Source: Selaginella moellendorffii
Taxonomy: Eukaryota; Streptophyta; Lycopodiopsida; Selaginellales; Selaginellaceae
DNA length: 64,000 bases
Direction of reading: 5' to 3'
NCBI RefSeq assembly: GCF_000143415.4
Contig: NW_003314356.1
Location: forward strand, 169,462 to 233,461
The notes beneath the pieces are model-generated. The model saw nothing but the letters and a program-made list of their open reading frames with translations, made no database searches and was not told where the DNA came from. Shown one piece after another: positions 12,341-25,333 of the stretch (the stretch's first letter is position 1; the number at the start of each line of letters is the position of its first letter). A program made the translations under genes and the position numbers.

Positions 12341-15300
12341 ACTTGGTATCGGAACTGTTCCTTAGTCTGACTTTTATTGGTGGCCAAGTATATCACCACT
12401 TGTATTGGAATTGAAAGGTCCTAGATATGGACCTATCCTCGAGGAGTAACATGTTGAGAGGACATGGCTCTCCACTCAAGTTCATGCGTGAACTTGTGCG
12501 CGATGTGGTGGATGGAAAAGGGCTAGTAAGGGAACAATTTTGGGATCTTGGGAACAGTATAAGGTTTCCCTCAAAGAGTTAAGGATGTGATCCGAATGAG
12601 CGTTTGACTCAACAAACTGGCTAAGGCAGTTGTGGTAAACAACTATAGTTGGGATCATGGGAAAGATAGAAACTCCAAAACAATAAAGGAGTTATAAGAT
12701 TATCCTCACATAATTGAGGTTGATGCTCATGAATTTGAGACTGGAATTGATGACCGTGAGAGGTCAAGTACAGATGAGGACACGAGTCCTTGAAATGGTA
12801 GCCGGGGCTACCTTTTATAAATGCTAGACCAAACCTAAGGAGTTGGGGTGTGCTTAAAGGATGAGTTGGTATTCTCATCATAGGGATGGATAGTCCTAAG
12901 AGGCAAAGGTAGCCCATAAAGAACGGAAAATAATAAAGTGTTGGAGCAACACTTGCAAGATGGTCCTTATGAGTAGAACATGAATACATGAAGTTGTATT
13001 CCAGCGAGCTGACACCTCAAAAATAAAACCTTACGGGTCGTTGGTTTACAAAAGTCCAAAAATGCTGGATGACTCAAAAAGAGTCAAGGAATGGTCCTAA
13101 GGGATTGGAAAAAGCATTTGGACTAAGGTGTGTTGTGCCCCACGGAGGATGGGGAGGATCATAAGATTGAAGTATGAGGACAATGGGTATCTCATGGTGG
13201 TAGAATGTGCCATACTAAAGTCATGGGAAAGGTGTTCCCAAAAGATGCAAATTTGGTGCAGAGTTGTGTGTGAACACTATGGTGTAGTGCTAATGGATAG
13301 TTGGCATAAGAAACGACTGGGTTGGTCTTGGCAAAGACCTAGACACAAGTGCAAAGTGTCATAAAGGTAAACTCATGGAGCCAATGGTGTGGAGATACCA
13401 AATGTGCCAAGGTGTGATACCTTGAGGTTATGTTAATGGGTTCAGAAGAACCTCTTGCCAAGGGAATCCTAATGGAAATAGGAATGGCATAGCCTAAGCT
13501 GGAAGGTATGTGGTAGAGTGTGGTGACCCAGATGATGATGGAGGTGTGGAAGCACTAGCAATGAGTTGTAAGATTTGACAACTATGAGGCAACTAAGCAA
13601 AAGGTGCAGGGTAATTGGTTAAACAGATAGAAAATAACTACTTAAGACTTTTTATTGGGATAAAGAAGTTGGATATACCTTTATAGAGAATAAATTGCTT
13701 ATGTTGCGATATAGTAAGTTAATATTGTAAAGGGAATGCTTATTATCAAAAAGGCCATTATTGGGACACCCAAGCACTCTAGAACACCAAGAGATAGTGT
13801 TTGTGTTATGAGGGCAATAAATAAGGCCCAAGGGACAAAGTCCCTAGCGAATGATCATAAAGTGCCGTCATGGATAGTTTCCGAGGATGAGAAGTGAAAA
13901 TCTTAGAAGGAAGATCCCACACACAGTACGCTTCCTCTATCTCACGAAATCTAGAACTTGCTCCTGACACAATTGCAGTAGAAAACAATTTCTCGCCGTA
14001 GGCGCCCAGCCCCGTGCGAATGAGATCCGAGTTGTAGAAGGCTGAATCGCCGGATCCATGCGGGATAGAAGGTGCTATTCAAACGTCCAAGGTTGCAAAG
14101 ATGGGAGAAATCTCTCTACCCTAATTGGACAAAGCCAAAAGAAGGCTTTAGCAAGGCTAGTGATGGGCATATAGAGGCCCATAAGTAGCAACATTAATCC
14201 TGGTAAGTGGGATTATAAGTTGAGCATGCCCAAATTGAGGAACCACTCCCTAAGTTATCAGATAGGTTCATCCCTATGAATACTTGCTAAGGCATGGTAG
14301 AATGTGCAAAGCTATCCTCCTAGTCTGGAGGAGAATAACCAAAGGAGACATATGCGGTAAAAAAAAAAAGCAAGTAGTATTGGGATGGAATTGAACCATA
14401 GAAATCGAAGGGCATAACCAACGGTGGTTATGCAAGTTGGGAGTGGAAAATCAAGAGGGTGCTCAAGGATGTTGTTACTAGAAACTACGATGCCATAGAG
14501 AGTCTAAAATGTGGAATCGTCCATGTTATACCATATAGTGAGTAGGGAGCTTGCAAAGGAGAAGCCTTAGCAAGCTAAAGAACAGAGTTCTTTGAAGGTT
14601 CCCAAAGACAATTTTAGGTAGGTAAGTACCTAGAAAGCCAAGTGTAAATGGTCCCTAGAGCGCGCAAAATCAGAGTGGCGCAGCAGAAGCGTGGTCTTGA
14701 AGCTGGCCATGAGGTGAAGCTATCAAGGTTGGGGAAGTAGTTCCTGAGTGTTCAAAGGGAGGGCTTTGAACAAAAGTTGACGGTTAAGGACTTTCACGCT
14801 TATGCATGAACCATGTTACGGTGGCCGGATGACTTGCTAAGTGAGATTGGCAAGTCATAAGAACAAATACCTTAGTTGAAGGTGCTAACTTTAAAGGGGT
14901 GACCCATGGGGCCAAGCATGGAGGAGTCCATGCATGATTACAAATTTGTCAAGTGAAAGGACTTGGCAGTGTGGAGGAACTAGATTCCTAAGCTGTGATC
15001 TGTAGTGCGCTTTAAGTATAAATTGGTGCACAGGCATGGGCAGTCACGCCAGGCATCCTACGCGATGCCGTCCGTAGATGCATATATGGAGGTTGGGTTT
15101 GAATCCCGACCCTCTAGTGTTTGGGTTTGAGTCCCAAATTACTAGGGTGTGGTGATGGTTTGGAATATGAGGACACTCATTTTTCGATGGTCATGGACTC
15201 TTAGTGAGGAGACTGGTTTGGGCACACCGCCAAACAAGGGATGCCTCGGAGTCGTGATGCATGGTTAGATTGCTTAATGCAAAAGCTCGGCATATATAAC

Positions 15301-16609
15301 TTGGACACTTTGGTGCAAGTGGCACCAAGAACGTGGTAAGTGAGATGGGGACACCTAGTCTTAATTGCCATGGACCCTTGGCCGGAAAGGCTAGCTTGGG
15401 TGCACTGCCAAGTGTGGGGGGCCCCCAGGGTCATGGTCAATAATTTAAAGGTCTGGAAGACCTAGTATCTATTGGCAAGCTTGTTAAAGTGCCAAGGTTA
15501 GATCATTAGGTGGTCTTATGGCTAAAACAAGAATAAGGTCCTTGTAAGGTTAAAGGATAAAGTTCCTAGTTGAAAAGTGTTGATTTGAACTATTGATGAT
15601 GGTGTGGCTTGGACAAAGTGACCAAGTGGGAAGAACACCTAAGGGAAATAAGCTATGTTAATGTGATGGCATAGTAAGTCCGAGGGAAGTAGTCTCTATA
15701 AGAGATCCAAGGGAGGGTCTCAAAAGTTGGGCCGTGGATAGAGCCCACAGTAGAAAATGTTAAAGAGACGTACTAGGGGTGAATGCTCTCTGGACTTGGC
15801 AAAACAAAGTGCTTGCTATGAAACCGAAAGGATACCTCAAAAATGGAGGTAGTGATCCTATGTTACTAGGTGCAACAATCAAGGATAGGAGCAAAAGACT
15901 AATGGTTAAAAAAAGAGCCATGAGAATCATGGGAAAGAATCCAAAAGGGCAAAGTTAGGCCAAGAACACTAATATGTTGGGTGCTAACGAATTGTGGGAA
16001 AGGCAATGTGTTTCCAAAGATGGATTCCCAATTGCTTCAATTTGGCGAAAGCAGAAGCTCCAAGGTAAGGAGCGGTAAGGTAGCCAAATAATAAGGCCAT
16101 GGACAACCTTAGCACAAATTATGATAACTGGAACTTAGTGCCCAAGGTGGCATGAAATGGAAGAGAGAATGATGGTGCCCTCCAGTAGAGAACTTTCTAG
16201 GATGGGGAAATGGAGTTGCACAATATGTGCAATGCAAGGTGTCGGAAATACCTAGGAAATTGATTATAAGAAGTCAAAAGTAAAAGTTCCAAAGTGCAAA
16301 GCTTATATCAATGGAAACTAAAACTACTCAAGGAGTAGTGGGATCAAGATAGAGACGGTGTCTCTAACAGGTTTAGCGAGAACTAAACCAATAAAAGGAA
16401 AGAACCACCATAAGTGGTCCAATCAGTCTCTAAGTTGGAGAGACTATACTCCTTAAGAATGGGGAAGGCATGGTGAGCCTTCAATATCAAACCATTGACG
16501 AATATTCGCGAGGGGCCAAGGATGGAAACGGTAATATAAGTTAGTATTACTTTATAAAATAGTTTATCGTTCGATGAGGACATTGAACTTCGTCTATGGG
16601 TGGTGGAGT
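12341..16609. other. Non-coding interior of family A copy 1
   Basis: About 4.27 kb without an open frame that resembles a protein family on either strand. It aligns throughout with 21209-25333. Positions 15091-15145 hold two close GGGTTTGA(A/G)TCC words resembling a pol III B box; I see no tRNA fold around them. Confidence 0.65.
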
Positions 16610-17316
16610 TGTGAGACACAAAATCTCTAGGTCCCAAAGTGGAGCCGAAAGGGTGCCATGTGGTAGTGGCCGAAGCGAAAACCAAATGAGCGTAACACGT
16701 TTGGACTAAAAGCTTTGACTTGAAAGGTCGAGAGCGGGAGTGGAACTCCCAACGAAGTGCTCAAGGAATAAGCACAAAACAAGCAATAAGTGAGTCTCTA
16801 GAAAAGGGACATAAGAGGACCTGACATGGAGTCTGAGATGGACTCGAGATGGAGTCCGTGATGGACCCAAGATGGAGTCTGAGATGGAGTCTGAGATGGA
16901 CCCGAGATGGAGTCTGAAATGGAGTCCGAGATGGACCCAAGATAGAGTCCGAGATGGAGTCTGAGATGGAATCCGAGATGGAGTCCGAGAAGGACCCGAG
17001 ATGGAGTCTAAAATGGAGTCTAAGATGGACCCGAGATGGAGTCCGAGATGGAATCTGAGATGGAGTCCGAGAAGGACCCAAGATGGAGTCCGAAGTCGAG
17101 ACCGAGACCGAGACTGAGACCGAGGCCGAGGCCGAGACCGAGCCCAAGCCCGAGTCTGAGTCCGAGTCCAAGTCCGAGTCCAAGTCCGAGTCTGAGTCCG
17201 AGTTCGAGTCTGAGAGGGTGAAAGCCCAAAGCATTCGTCTCCCAGACCCTGGGGGGTTTGGTGAGCTCCAAAAGTATAGTAGGGGGAGGACTGTAGTGGA
17301 GCCAGTTTGGCTAGGA
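16610..17316 (+). repeat. Truncated 3' LTR of family A copy 1
   Basis: Matches the first 700 bp of the LTR (TGTGAGACACAAAATC through the tandem array to GGTTTGGTGAGCTCC and CCAGTTTGGCTAGG), then switches without a gap to family B sequence. Confidence 0.85.
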
Positions 17317-17708
17317 AAGTGTAAGCCACAAATTTTTCCTTTCCAATTTGCCAGCTTACCTCATCTATCCGACCAACACTGCCTTGGCTTGTGCTAAGTT
17401 CCCTTGCCAAGGTTCTCGCCTATTGAACCAGCTCCTACTTGGTCCTACTTGGTTTCAGCTATTCACTGCACGAGTAATGGAGTGTTAGCCATCCATCTAC
17501 GGATTCCCAAATCTCTCCCAATCTCCCTCCCCGGGTTAGATTGGACTTAAGGTTCGGCTACACTTCCCGCAGGCACAAGCAGCCAAGCACACCAAGCCTT
17601 CAGGTTCCTAACACCCCTTGGTACAACAAGATTTGATCATGGGACCCTCTAAATCCCAAGCCTTGGGTGCAGCACTTGCTTCGGGACGTCGGGGCGAAAC
17701 ACTGTGGC
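17317..17708 (-). repeat. Family B LTR fragment
   Basis: Starts TGTAAGCCACAAATTTTTCC and is colinear with 2281-2640 and with the reverse of 63.1-63.5 kb. It separates the two family A elements and is cut by the start of the second at 17709. Confidence 0.75.
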
Positions 17709-18827
17709 TGTGAGACACAAAATCCCTAGGCCCCAAAGTGGAGCCGGAAAGGGTGCCACGTGGTAGTGGCCGAAGCGAAAGCCAAACAAGCATGACACGT
17801 TTGGACTAAAAGCTCCGACTTGGAAGGTCAAGAGCAGGAGTGGAACTCCCAACAAAGTGCTCGAGGAGCAAGCACGAGGCAACCAATAAGCAAGGCTCCA
17901 AAAAGGGACCCAAAAAGGACCAACACATGACATGTGGAAGTGTCCGAGATGGAGTCTGAGGCAGACCCGAGATGGAGTCCGAGATGGACCCGAAGTGGAG
18001 TCCGAGATGGACCCGAAGTGGAGTCCGATATGGAGTCCGAAGTGGAGTCCGAGATGGAGTCCGATCTGGAGTCCGAGATGGACCCGAAGTGGAGTCTGAT
18101 ATGGAGTCTGATATGGAGTCCGAGATGGAGTCCGAGATGGACCCGAAGTGGAGTCCGAGATGGAGTCCGAGATGGACCCGAGATGGAGTCCGAGATGGAA
18201 CTGAGACCGAGATCGAGGCCGAGATCGAGGCCGAGACCGAGTCCGAGTCCGAAACCGGGACCGAGACCAAGTCCGAGTCCGAGTTCGAGCCCGAGTCCGA
18301 GTCTGAATACTAATACAGGCAGTTGGGTGAAAGCCCAAAGCGATCGTCCCCCAGGGGGGGGGGCTGCGGGGGGTTCCAAAAGTATAGTAGGGAGAGTGTG
18401 GGGGTTGGAGCCCAGTGGAGCCAGTTTGGCCAGGAAAGGCCAGTTTGGCCCAGGAAGGCCAGACCCAGTGTTGGGTGATGAGCTGACCACTGGGAAGTCC
18501 AAGACTAGAGTGAACACGGACTGACAAGCGGGGTAGCTTGGTGAAGTGTTCAAGAGCCGGCTCTAGTTCCCCCGGGAGATTGACTGGCCGATGTTCCCAG
18601 TCCAAGTGTGGGTGGCACTACCTACTTGGATACCAGGCGTGGCTCAACGGAACCTCACTCTAAGCCCATGGCTAGAGCACCCAAGGGCAGAAGGCGGGGA
18701 GAGTACCCAGGTGGCTCGCGTAAGGCCACGGTGTTCCGAAATGTTGTCCCAAAGGCCCAGACTGTGGAAAGGAAGAGGAGCAGTCCTCTGGGGTAGTGAC
18801 CAAGGACACAGTCGTGTGGTGAGGAAG

Positions 18828-20699
18828 CATAGTTACGAACACGAACACAGAACACGAACACGAGCCTCAGATTTCAGGAACCCGAACACAAAACACGATC
18901 ACGGCCCACGACGGCTCACGAATATTCTACTGAATATTCTAAGAATATGTTATTTAAAAATTATATTCTATTTCTTATTATATTATTATAGGAATATGCT
19001 ATATTTTATTATATTATTCTTAATATTTTTATTTGCACATAAACTACTTCACACTTTTAAACTACTCAAATATCCTGCATCTCATCGTCATCTTCAACCT
19101 CATGATCTTCGACCTCACGATCTTCGACATCATCTCCATCTTCCTCTTCCTGTCCTGACTCAAGCTCGTCTTCAGGATGAGGAACTGTCTCCAGGACTTT
19201 GTAGCTTACAAACTTGTCGTAATCACGATCATTTTTGCAGGTTAACAACCTGGTGTTGCAAGCCACAAAAACCAGATCCGCTGTCCTGTCCATGGTAAGT
19301 CTGTTCCTCTTTTTTGAAGAAACATGCTCGAAAGTACTGAACAATCTCTCCACTGAGGACGACGAGCATGCCTGACTTAGAACTCGAATGGCCAACTTCT
19401 GAAGATTCTAACGATGGTTTCTAATGAAGATCACCAAAGACTTTCCACGCTCCAGAAGTGTTGCCATCCATGGAAGTACACCGAAGTCTTTCAAGGCATT
19501 GTTCAAGCAATGGGCAAAACATGCTGCCCATTGAATTTTCGGGTACCTCTGTTGCAAAAGTGCTGCTGCTGCTCTGTTTGCATTTTCCCCATCGGTCACA
19601 ACCATGACAACGTTCTCTGCACCTACAATGTTAATGCCTTCTTCCCAGCAGCGCAGAGTATTTTCAGCTGTTTTTCCTGTTAAGGAAATGTCGATAGCCT
19701 TCAAAAAAGCTCCTCGTCCTTGACTATATGCCACAAGCCCCATGATATGCCGATTCCTCCTATCTGCCCACCCGTCTGCGCATATGGTTGCACCCCTCTG
19801 CTCCCACTACTTCCTCAAGGACGCCATCTCAATGTCAATGAATCGTTTCTCTTTCACCAAAAGCTTATCCCGGAGATCATCATATTTTGGTGGTGCATAA
19901 GGCACACCATGCCTGGCAACTTCCTGTATCATGTTGAGGAAGTAAGGTGACCGAGCCTTGACAAATGGAATGTGTTCATTCCAGAAAAATCTTCCGATAG
20001 CCACATCAACTCGGTTCTTCCGCTCAGGATCCATCGAATCAACAATATGGACTTGACTCTGTTTGCTAAAAAACAGGGAACTGCAGCCACTTCCACTTGA
20101 CTGGGATGATACCACCGGTGGAAATCCTTGGACATTGCCATCCATTCTCATAGAAGCACCACCAGATTCATTTGGCCGTTTCTTCCCCCTTGCCCCTTTC
20201 TCGGAATCAATAACCTTTTGCATATTGAGCAGATCCGCTTTCTTGTTACCTGGGATGAGAGGACAACTCACAATATCCTTGCTGCCTGGGCCTTCTCCTA
20301 ACAGATGAGCTCGCACACGATCAACACCACTCAGTTTGTTCACCATTGGGCAGTATTTGCATGACCATAATTTGTGGCTATGCCCCCTGCTCTCAAGAAC
20401 ACTTACCTCATCCCACCATCGCGAAGAAGGATGCTTTCGCAGTATGTTGGATTGCTGCGCCATGCTTGTTTGCCTTGGATTGCTGCTGTTGTGCCCTGAA
20501 ATGGTGCGCCCTGGCTGGATTGTCGTGTGATGCCGTGCACCCTAAAACCAGAATATTCCGCGCGAGAATATTCTGAACAGTGGTCCGTGTTACTAACACG
20601 GACCACTGTTCACGAACACGGCCGTGGGAACACGACCCATGGCCGTGTTCGTGAAACACGGTGAACACGGCCGGGATCCCGGCCGTGTTCGTAACACGG
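18828..20699 (-). mobile_element. hAT DNA transposon, deleted, with 8-bp TSD
   Basis: 1872 bp. Termini CATAGTTACGAACACG and (reverse complement) CCGTGTTACGAACACG share 13 of 16 bases, including the 12-mer GTTACGAACACG. The 8-bp duplication TGAGGAAG is at 18820-18827 and 20700-20707. Family A LTRs without the insertion have a single TGAGGAAG at the same place (11831-11838 and 26383-26390), which proves the boundaries. Subterminal CGTGTTC/GAACACG repeats cluster at both ends. Confidence 0.93.
19066..20463 (-). pseudogene. hAT transposase, internally deleted, two in-frame stops
   Basis: Read on the minus strand from 20463. Residues 1-65 hold a BED-type zinc finger (CKYC, then RVRAHLLGEG and a cysteine). 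Then come a Lys/Arg-rich stretch and the RNase H-like start: after a TAG (19807-19809) the frame continues with TICADGWADRRNRH (first catalytic Asp) and MVVTDGENANRAA (second Asp), and later IQWAACFAHCLN. At 19408-19410 another TAG marks the point where the frame jumps straight to LAIRVLSQACSSSSVERLF, the hAT C-terminal dimerisation region. The helical insertion and catalytic Glu expected between them are missing, so a large internal deletion has occurred. All pieces share one frame. Not functional. Confidence 0.9.
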
Positions 20700-21208
20700 T
20701 GAGGAAGTCCCAGAGGACCGTAGGACTTAGTGGTCGGGCTTGTGGGCCTCGATCCAGTGGCAGTGTTGGCAAACACGGCCAGGGGCAGAAAGGGACTTAG
20801 TGGGGACTGATAGAGGGATATTGGGGAAGGCTATTCCCCATGTCGGTGGGCATCCTAAGGATGCTAAGGAGTGGATCCGAGATGACCACTCATGGATGGT
20901 TTGCCTAGTATTGGAGAGCCAAGACTGTGATACAAGTGGTATTGGACTACCAGTGTGGCAAAGGTGATTGGGCATGGCCTTAGCGTAACAGGCTGCCATG
21001 TCGGTGGTACTTTTGAGTGTCGGTCATGGGATCGGACACGTGGAGCACTTGGACCAAGTGCAAATGTTGAGTGGCATGGATGCCATTCTCGAGGCTAGCA
21101 AGTCCCAAGTCCTGAAATGGACTTATGGAGGTTGTGATTGAGACTCCTCCAAGTGGTCGGAGGTGTGGTTAAGTGACTAAAGTAGAATGGAAAATTTAGT
21201 CGCTTACA

Positions 21209-24200
21209 ATTTGGTATCGGAGCTGTTCCTTAGTCCGACTTTTATTGGTGCTCAAGTATTTCACCATTGATATTGGCATTGAAAGGTCCTAGGAGTGGGT
21301 TTATCCTTGAGGAGTAGCATGCCGAGAGGACATGGCTCTCCACTCAAGTTCATGCGTGACTTGGGCGCGATGTGGTGGATAGAAAAGGGGCCGGTAAGGG
21401 AACGACTTTAGGATCTTGGGAACAGTATATGGTTTTCCTTAGAGAGTTGAGGATGTGATCCAGATGAGCGTTTGACTCAGTAAATGGCTAATGTAGTTGT
21501 GGTAAACAACTAAAGTTGGGATCACGGGAAAGATAAAGACTCCAAAGCAATAAGGGAGTCACAAGATTATCCTCATATAGTTGAGGTTGGTGCTCATGAA
21601 TGTGAAACCAGAAGTAATGACTGTGGGAGGTCAAATACGGAAGAGGACTCAAGTCCTTGAAATGGTAGCCGGGGCTACCTTTAATAAATGCTGGAACAAC
21701 CCAAGGAGTTGGGGGGTGTACTTAGAGATGAGTTGGTATTCTCATCACATGGACAAATAGTCCTAAGGGGCAGAGGTTGCCCTAGAGAACAAAAACAAGT
21801 GTCAGCGTAACACTTGTGAAAATAGTCCTTCTGAGTAGAACAGGAATGTAGGAAGTGTATTCCAGTGAGCTAGTGCCTCACAAGTGGGACCTTACGGGTC
21901 TGTGGATTAACCAAGTCCAAAACTGCTGGATGACTCAAGTAGAGTCAAGGAATGGTCCTAAAAGGACTAATGGAAGCATTTGGACTGAGGTGTGTGGTAC
22001 CCCACGAAGGATGGGGGGGGGGGATCATAGGATCCAAGGATGAGAACAAAGGGTATCTCATCGATGGCAAAAGGTGCCATGCTAAAATCGTGGGAAAAGT
22101 GTTCCCAAAAAGAAAACAACTTTGACACAAAGTTGTGTGTGACTTCTATGGTGTAGTGCTAACAGATGGTTGGCATGAGAAAGAGCGGTATTGGTCGTGG
22201 CAAAGACTTAGACACAAAGAAGAAGTGTCATAGAGGTAGGCTCGTGAAGCCGATGGTGTGGAGACACCAAATGTGCCAAGGCGTGATACCTTGAGGCTAT
22301 GTTGGTGGGTTCATGAGAACCCCTTGCTAAAGGAATCTCAATGGAAATGGGAATGGCATAGCCTAAGCGACAGAGCATGCAGTTGGAGTGTGGTGACCCA
22401 GATAATGATGGAGGTGTGGAAGCACCAGCAATGAGTTGTAGGACTTGACAACTATGAGACAACTAAGCAAGAGGTGCAAAATAATTGGTTAAATGGGTAG
22501 AAGGTAGCTACCCAAGCCTTCTTAATGGCATAGGAAAGTTGGACGTACCCTTACGGGGGATAAGTTGCTTATGTTGCGATATAGTAAGTCAATGTCATAA
22601 AAGGAAATACTCATTGTCAAGGAAGCCATCATTGGGACACCCGAACACTCTAGAACACTAGGAGGTGGTGTTTGATGTCGCAAGGGTAATAAATAAGGCC
22701 CAAGGGACTAAGTCCCTAGCGAACGATGGATAGAAGGTGCTATCCAAATGTCCAAAGGTGGCGGAGACAAGAGAAGACTGTCTACTCAAATTGGACAAAG
22801 CCAAAAAGGGAATTTTGGCAAGGCTAGTGATGGGTATGTAAAGGCCCGTAAGCAACAACGTAATCTTGTTGTGTGGGATTATAGGGTGAGCATACCTGGA
22901 TTGAGGAACCACTCCCTAGGCTATTGGGTAGGTTCATCCCTAAGAATACTTGCTAAGGCATGATAGAAAGTGCAAAGCTATCCTCCTGGTCTGGAGGAGA
23001 ATGACCGAAGGAAATGTGTGAAGCCAAAAGCAAGAAGTAAGGGGATAGAACTGAACCATAGGAATCGAAGGGCATAACCAAGGTTGGTTATGCCAGCTGG
23101 GAGTGGAGAATCAAGTGGGGGCTCAAGGGTGTTGCCGCTAGCAATTGTGATGCCATGGAGAGTCTAAAATATGGAATTGTCCATGTTAGACTATATGGTA
23201 ATTGGAAAGCTTGCAAAAAGGGAGGCCTTAGCAAGCTAAGGGACAGAGTTCCTTCAAGGTTCCCAAAGATGATTCTAGGTAGCTTAGTACCTAGAAAGGC
23301 CAAGTGTAAATGGTTCAAGGAACACGCGAAATCAGAGTGGCGCAGCAGAAGCGTGGTCTTGAAACTTGCTATGAGGCAAGGCTATCAAGGTTAGGGAAGT
23401 AGTTCCCGAGTGTTCAAAGAGAGGGCTTTGAACGAAAGTCGATGACCAAGGGCTTTCACGCTTGTGCAAGAACCATGTTACAGTGGTCGGAGGACTTGCC
23501 AAAACGAGATTGGCAAGTCAGGGGAACAAATGCCCTAGTTGAAGGTGATAACTTCAAAAGGGGTGTGCCATGGGGCCAAGCATGGAGGAGTCCAAGCATG
23601 GAGGAGTCCATGCATGATCACAGACTTGTCAAGTGAGAGGACTTGGCAGTGTGGAGGAACTAGGTTCCTAAGCTGTGATCTGTAGCGCACTTTGAGTATA
23701 AGTTGGTGCACCGGCGTGGGGAGTCACGCCAGGCATCCTGGGTGATGCCGTCCGTAGATGCATATACGGAGGTTGGGTTCGAGTCCCGACTCTCTAGTGC
23801 TTGGGTTCGAGTCCCAACTCACTAGGGCGTGGTGATGGTTTGGAATATGAGGACACTCATTTTTCGGTGGTCATGGACTCTCAGTGTGGAGACTGGCTTG
23901 GGCACACCGCCAAGCGAGGGATGCCTCGGAGTCGTGATGCACGGTTAGATTGCTTAATGTGGCTCAGCATATCTAACTTGAACACTTTGGTGCAAGTGGC
24001 ACCAAGGACGTGGTGAATGAGATGGGGACACCCAGTCTCAGTTGCTATGGACCCTTGGCCGGAAGGGCTGGCTTGGGCGCACCGCCAAGTGTGGGGGATG
24101 CCCCTGGGGTCGTAGTTAACAAGTTAAAGGTCTGGAAGACCTAGTGCCTATTGGCAAACCTGTTAAAGTGCCAAGGTGAGATCACTAGGTGATCTTGTGG

Positions 24201-25333
24201 CTAAATAAGGACAAGGTCCTTGTTTGGGCTAAGGAATAAGGTTTCTAGTTCAAAGTGTTGATTTGAACTATTGATGATGGTGTGGCTTGGTCAAGGTGAC
24301 CAAGTGGGAAAAGCACCTTAGGGGAATGGGCTATGTCATTGCGATGGCATAGTGTGTCCAAGGAAAATAGTCTCTAAAGAGACCTATGGGAGGGTCACAA
24401 AGTTGGGCCGTGGATAGAGCCCACAGCAGAAGATGCTAAAGAGACTTACTAGGGGTGAACACCCTAGTCTTGGCAAAGCAGAGCCTTTGCTATGGAATCA
24501 AAAGAATACCTCAAGGAGAGGGGGTAGAGATTCGGTGTTGCTTGGTGCAACAATCAACGGATAGGAGCAAAAGATGAGTGGCCAAGATAGGGCCGTGGAA
24601 TCCCTTGGAAGGAATCCAAGTGGCAAAGTTAGGCGAGTAACACTAATGTGTTGGACGCTAACGAACTGCGGGAAAGGAAGTGTGTTTCCAAGGATGGATT
24701 CCGAATTGCTCCGATTTGGCGAAAGGGGAAGCTCCAAGAGAGGGAGCGGTAAGGTAGCCAAATGATAGGGCCATGAACAGCCCTAGCACAAAGTATGATA
24801 ACTAGAACTTAGTGTCCCAGGGTGGCATGAAATAGAAGAGAGGATGATGGTGCCCTCGAGTAAAGAACTTCCTAGGATGGGAAGTGGAGTTGCACAAAAG
24901 GTGCAAGGCAAGGTGTCAGAGACACCTAGGAAATTGACTCCAAGAAGTCAAAATTCAAAGTTCCAAAGTGCAAAGGTTATTTCGATGGAAACTGAGACCA
25001 CTCAAGAATGAGTAGCGGGAATTGAGTTAGAGAAGATGTCTCTAACAGGTTTAGTGAGAACTGAACCAATAAAAGGAGCAAACCACCCCAAGTGGTAGAA
25101 TAAGTCTCTATGTTGGAAAGACTATGCTCCTTAGAGGATGGGCAAGGCATAGTGAGCCTTTGGTGTCAAACCATTGACGAATATGGAGAAGGCATGGTGA
25201 TCCTTTGGTGTCAAACCATAGACAGATATTGACTGGGTGCCAAGGATGGAAATGGTAACACATGCGGGTGTTACTTTATGAAAGGGTTTACTGTTTGATG
25301 AGGACATCGAACTTCGTCTATGGGTGGTGGAGT
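21209..25333. other. Non-coding interior of family A copy 2
   Basis: About 4.1 kb, colinear with the interior of copy 1. No protein family is visible. Two GGGTTCGAGTCC words at 23771-23820 look like pol III B boxes in tandem. The region is rich in ATGG/CCAT and AAGTGG words but has no clear array. Confidence 0.65.

Larger units (their letters stand above)
10737..17316 (+). mobile_element. Family A LTR element, copy 1 (non-coding, 3' LTR truncated)
   Basis: 5' LTR 10737-12340 (1604 bp, TGTGAGACAAAATC...GTTGCTTACA), PBS-like TTGGTATCGGAAC at about 12343, interior 12341-16609, then 3' LTR from 16610 (TGTGAGACACAAAATC) broken off at about 17316. The interior is colinear with that of copy 2 (21209-25333) and holds no recognisable coding sequence. 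Because the 3' LTR end is missing there is no TSD to test. Confidence 0.85.
17709..21208 (+). repeat. 5' LTR of family A copy 2 (interrupted)
   Basis: LTR halves 17709-18827 and 20708-21208 flank the hAT. The G-tract lies at about 18354-18372 beside TTCCAAAAGTATAGTAGGG, a motif shared with the other LTR families. Confidence 0.88.

Noticed and set aside
18591-19298. 235-codon plus-strand frame
   Set aside because: It runs from the LTR across the hAT terminus into the antisense of the transposase, so it is a junction artefact.
23760-23830. tRNA gene around the GGTTCGAGTCC words
   Set aside because: No acceptor or anticodon stems could be paired around either word.
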